A DNA stretch of 64,000 nt from Hymenoscyphus infarciens (lineage: Eukaryota > Ascomycota > Leotiomycetes > Helotiales > Helotiaceae), in assembly GCA_001414345.1 (NCBI GenBank), contig LLCB01000039.1:124001-188000 (forward strand). The letters are read 5' to 3'. Below are positions 61,721 to 64,000 of this stretch, piece by piece (position 1 is the first letter of the stretch; each line of letters starts with the position of its first letter). Both the position numbers and the translations under genes were made by a program. Below the pieces are notes generated by a model, which had not been told where the DNA came from, made no database searches, and saw nothing but the letters and a program-made list of their open reading frames with translations.

Positions 61721-62282
61721 TGTGGTGAAGATAGCTTGCTCGATGTAGCTTGAAAGATTGGACTATACCATACAGATCGCGAAGTCCATTGATTATCAAG
61801 CCGGAAAATTCGTAAGTGGGAAAGATGCTGGGGTTTTATTTCGACATTGGATGGGATGCGTTTTGGTGGTTGACTGTACGCCCTGCAAGCCTAGCTCATT
61901 GATATTGAGGTGCAGGGCAGGGGCAGCGAAGGGTCGCAGCAGCTCTGGAAGCTCTCCACAAATTATGTGCACGCCATTGATGCTTCAATTGCCCAATTGT
62001 CAACCATTTTCCAATCAGATTCACGAAAATAGGAGCAAAAATGGAGACGTCAGTTCATGTTCATGCAATTACTATTCTTCATAATCACCTACGCTACTAA
62101 TTATTCATCGTCCTTATCATCAGAGTAACTCCACCCTATCATCCATTCCAGGTTGATATTTAAGGATCGATGAATGAATAAATCCCAACGCCTGAACCTC
62201 CGCGTAGACCACTTTTCAGCAAAGCCAGTCCCTGAAAAGGTGAGAGAAATGTACATTCCAATACACCATTTTTGCCCTCAGT
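61721..62282 (-). promoter_or_regulatory. Upstream region of D-lactate dehydrogenase
   Basis: 562 bp between the tail of the gene at 62283 and the dehydrogenase start, both on the minus strand. It should hold the 3' end of one and the promoter of the other. No defined site is recognised. Confidence 0.45.
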
Positions 62283-64000
62283 CTAATCCTTCCATGCACC
62301 AACAAGTTCGACAGCAAATGTGGGCTTGACGCCTTGAATCTCCGCAAGATAAGCGCCCAACTCATCATCCTGATCAATAGCAATTGACAGCTCTTGTCCG
62401 TTGGCTTCCTTGATAATACCTTCAATACGAAGAGCAATAGTTCCAGGATATTTGACTGTCGCCAATTGTCGAAGTTCCTCGACGGAAATAGAGGTCAGGG
62501 TACTAAGCCACATTCTCGCGTTGGTCTGTACATTGGAGTTTGGGTGAAGTCGGAAGAAGAAGGGAATCGAAGATGGAGGCGGGAAAGCTTGAGCCGCTTG
62601 AGCATATTGTTGATCGGCGTAGTCAGAGAATTGATTGGCCATGCCATGATTTGGAATACCACGGTTCATGAGACCTGGATCGTTAGCAGCTGCGAGCAAA
62701 AGTGACGGGTCAATCTGCATGCTGTTATGATCAACCAAATTTTGATTGTGTTGAGGAGGTGGGGGTGGTGGTTGGTGTCGAATTTGTGCTTGGGCACGTT
62801 GCATTCCAGCTAAAGCACGAGGAGGGATCTGAGGTTGAGGAATGGGAGTAGCTTGTGCTTGAGATGCTGCTTGAATGAGAGCCGCATGAGCGCTGGGATG
62901 GAAGCCGTTTTGGTCCTCAGCTTGGTGATCATGTGGTTGATGGTCTTCATATGGGTTGGTTGGTGATAGCTGAGATGGCTGCTCTGGCGCAGTATATTTC
63001 GAGTCGAATTTCTTCTTTCTCGTGGGGTCTCTCTTGGTCTGGTCGTCTCGTAAACGCTTCATGACATCTCTGCACAATACTTCCATTGCCTTGACCTTCA
63101 GCTCATGTTTGGGATCAGCGTCTCCTGGAGCAAGAATCTCTTGTAGAAGGTTGGAATTACCAATCCATTGAGCTTTCAACTCCTTCCAATGTTCCTCACC
63201 CGCCTCGAGCTTGCTTGTGAAATGATCGGCCTTCAAGACCTGATAGAAAGCATTTCGAAGTTGACGAGATTCCTCTGGGTTGATTCCAAGAGCATTCTTG
63301 GCCTCTGCAATTGTCATACGTCTTTCCAAAGTTCTCATTCTCTTTGTCACATCGCTGCATACGACATCGAGTGCTAGCTTCTTCGCCTCCAAATTCTCTT
63401 CGTTGGCCCAGAAGACGCCTTGTAAATGTGGACTTTCTTGAACAAGTCGGTCCTTTGCAGCCTCCCATCGTTCGGGGCCAGCAATTGTCTTCTTGATGAT
63501 GTCCGCCTCTTCGCAGATTCTTTGGAATCGAGAACGGATGTCCCGATAGAGACGGTTGTCCAAACTCAAGAAAGCCTTACTCTCGTCGATTGTGGTTTCA
63601 GAGGGGAATCGTGGGGGTCCAGGCGGATCAGCTGGCAGGCCAGCCCAGCCTCGTGTGCGACGGCGACGCTTTCGAGTAGCCCACCGTTCGGCAGACTCAG
63701 CTTGAAGCTTCTCCAGTCGCTCCTGTCTCTTTTGCAACACCTCGGGACTCAAAGGAGGAGAGTCGGCTCTTCGAGGCTTCGACGAGGAGGCTTCTGTCAT
63801 TGTCATATCTTCCATCCCTTCATCCGCATCGTCCTCACCTTCTGCGTCCTCCATCTGTCCATCTGGGTAGAGAGCCTGTTGGAGCTGATTGATGACATCT
63901 TGATCCGAGTCGCGCTTCTTCGTCTTCATGCCATTGGGAACTCTGAGTAGCCATCGATTCTTAGCTCGTACCCGCATCAACTCACGCTCCTTGATGTCGA
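62283..64000 (-). CDS. Unrecognised nuclear-type protein with duplicated module (partial, 5' end beyond window)
   Basis: One uninterrupted minus-strand frame runs from the window edge to TAG at 62283-62285, so at least 570 residues are coded and the start lies outside. Counting from the codon at 63980, there is an acidic region (42-62), a basic cluster R-K-R-R-R-R-T-R (103-110, likely nuclear import signal), and two related helical modules (143-216 and 240-312). A Gln/Pro/His-rich stretch follows (about 345-430, with a six-proline run), then a C-terminal conserved-looking part. The composition suggests a transcription or chromatin factor. A Mediator-tail-type protein was considered but nothing diagnostic was found. 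Confidence 0.7.
   Translation of the reverse strand, partial: DIKERELMRVRAKNRWLLRVPNGMKTKKRDSDQDVINQLQQALYPDGQMEDAEGEDDADEGMEDMTMTEASSSKPRRADSPPLSPEVLQKRQERLEKLQAESAERWATRKRRRRTRGWAGLPADPPGPPRFPSETTIDESKAFLSLDNRLYRDIRSRFQRICEEADIIKKTIAGPERWEAAKDRLVQESPHLQGVFWANEENLEAKKLALDVVCSDVTKRMRTLERRMTIAEAKNALGINPEESRQLRNAFYQVLKADHFTSKLEAGEEHWKELKAQWIGNSNLLQEILAPGDADPKHELKVKAMEVLCRDVMKRLRDDQTKRDPTRKKKFDSKYTAPEQPSQLSPTNPYEDHQPHDHQAEDQNGFHPSAHAALIQAASQAQATPIPQPQIPPRALAGMQRAQAQIRHQPPPPPPQHNQNLVDHNSMQIDPSLLLAAANDPGLMNRGIPNHGMANQFSDYADQQYAQAAQAFPPPSSIPFFFRLHPNSNVQTNARMWLSTLTSISVEELRQLATVKYPGTIALRIEGIIKEANGQELSIAIDQDDELGAYLAEIQGVKPTFAVELVGAWKD
63045..63554 (-). repeat. Internal protein duplication (two ~73-residue modules)
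   Basis: Encoded modules at 63333-63554 and 63045-63263 share a pattern: a Leu/Tyr-Arg start with an aromatic residue, Lys, then G-x-E-x-W/H-W, then A-K or L-K, then L-Q, then K-L/V with A-L/M-E-V, and C-x-D-V-x-K-R-x-R at the end. They are probably paired helical bundles arising by duplication. Confidence 0.7.

Noticed and set aside
62283..64000. Naming the partial gene as Mediator subunit 15
   Set aside because: Gln/Pro-rich composition alone is not diagnostic and no KIX-like segment could be shown.

Overview
The window looks like chromosomal DNA of a filamentous ascomycete, most likely a plant-associated Leotiomycete (the lineage is inferred). Genes have short introns of about 50-90 bp with GT...AG ends. 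Secreted pectinases of fungal type are present. The left half is an AT-rich block whose repeat copies differ almost only by C/T and G/A changes, the mark of repeat-induced point mutation (RIP).

Positions 1 to about 30,900 are a transposon graveyard with no intact gene. Five elements can be resolved. A TRIM-like element with 111-bp LTRs (2830-13622) is split by a Ty1/Copia element (3753-13578). That element is in turn split by an internally deleted Copia derivative (7404-9782) and by a second TRIM-like element (10667-11908). Each of these four insertions has a recognisable 5-bp target-site duplication. A second Copia copy (20746-26938) sits in remains of Gypsy chromovirus elements, whose integrase and chromodomain can still be read (26944-27900). 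A set of interleaved inverted repeats lies at 18738-19816. The block ends at a RIP-broken kinase-like pseudogene (about 30920-31549).

Positions 32,500 to 44,000 hold a compact pectin-degradation cluster. There are two divergent pairs, each a polygalacturonase on the minus strand facing a pectin methylesterase on the plus strand (32557-36474 and 36885-40412), followed by an MFS sugar transporter (42177-43953). Together they would remove methyl esters from pectin, cut the polygalacturonan and import released sugars. Both divergent promoters contain a small foldback element.

Positions 45,000 to 57,700 hold a two-FAS1-domain membrane protein (45259-47111), a decayed cytochrome P450 (about 48150-49400), a small pseudogene with two adjacent stops (50662-51049), two weakly supported acidic hypothetical genes (53564-54998) and long stretches with nothing recognisable, including a repetitive island (56560-57400).

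Positions 57,700 to 64,000 are ordinary gene space: an unrecognised protein with a SAM-like segment and a charged repetitive tail (57773-59197), a mitochondrial D-lactate dehydrogenase (59751-61720), and the 3' part of an unrecognised nuclear-type protein with an internal duplicated module that runs off the right edge (62283-64000).
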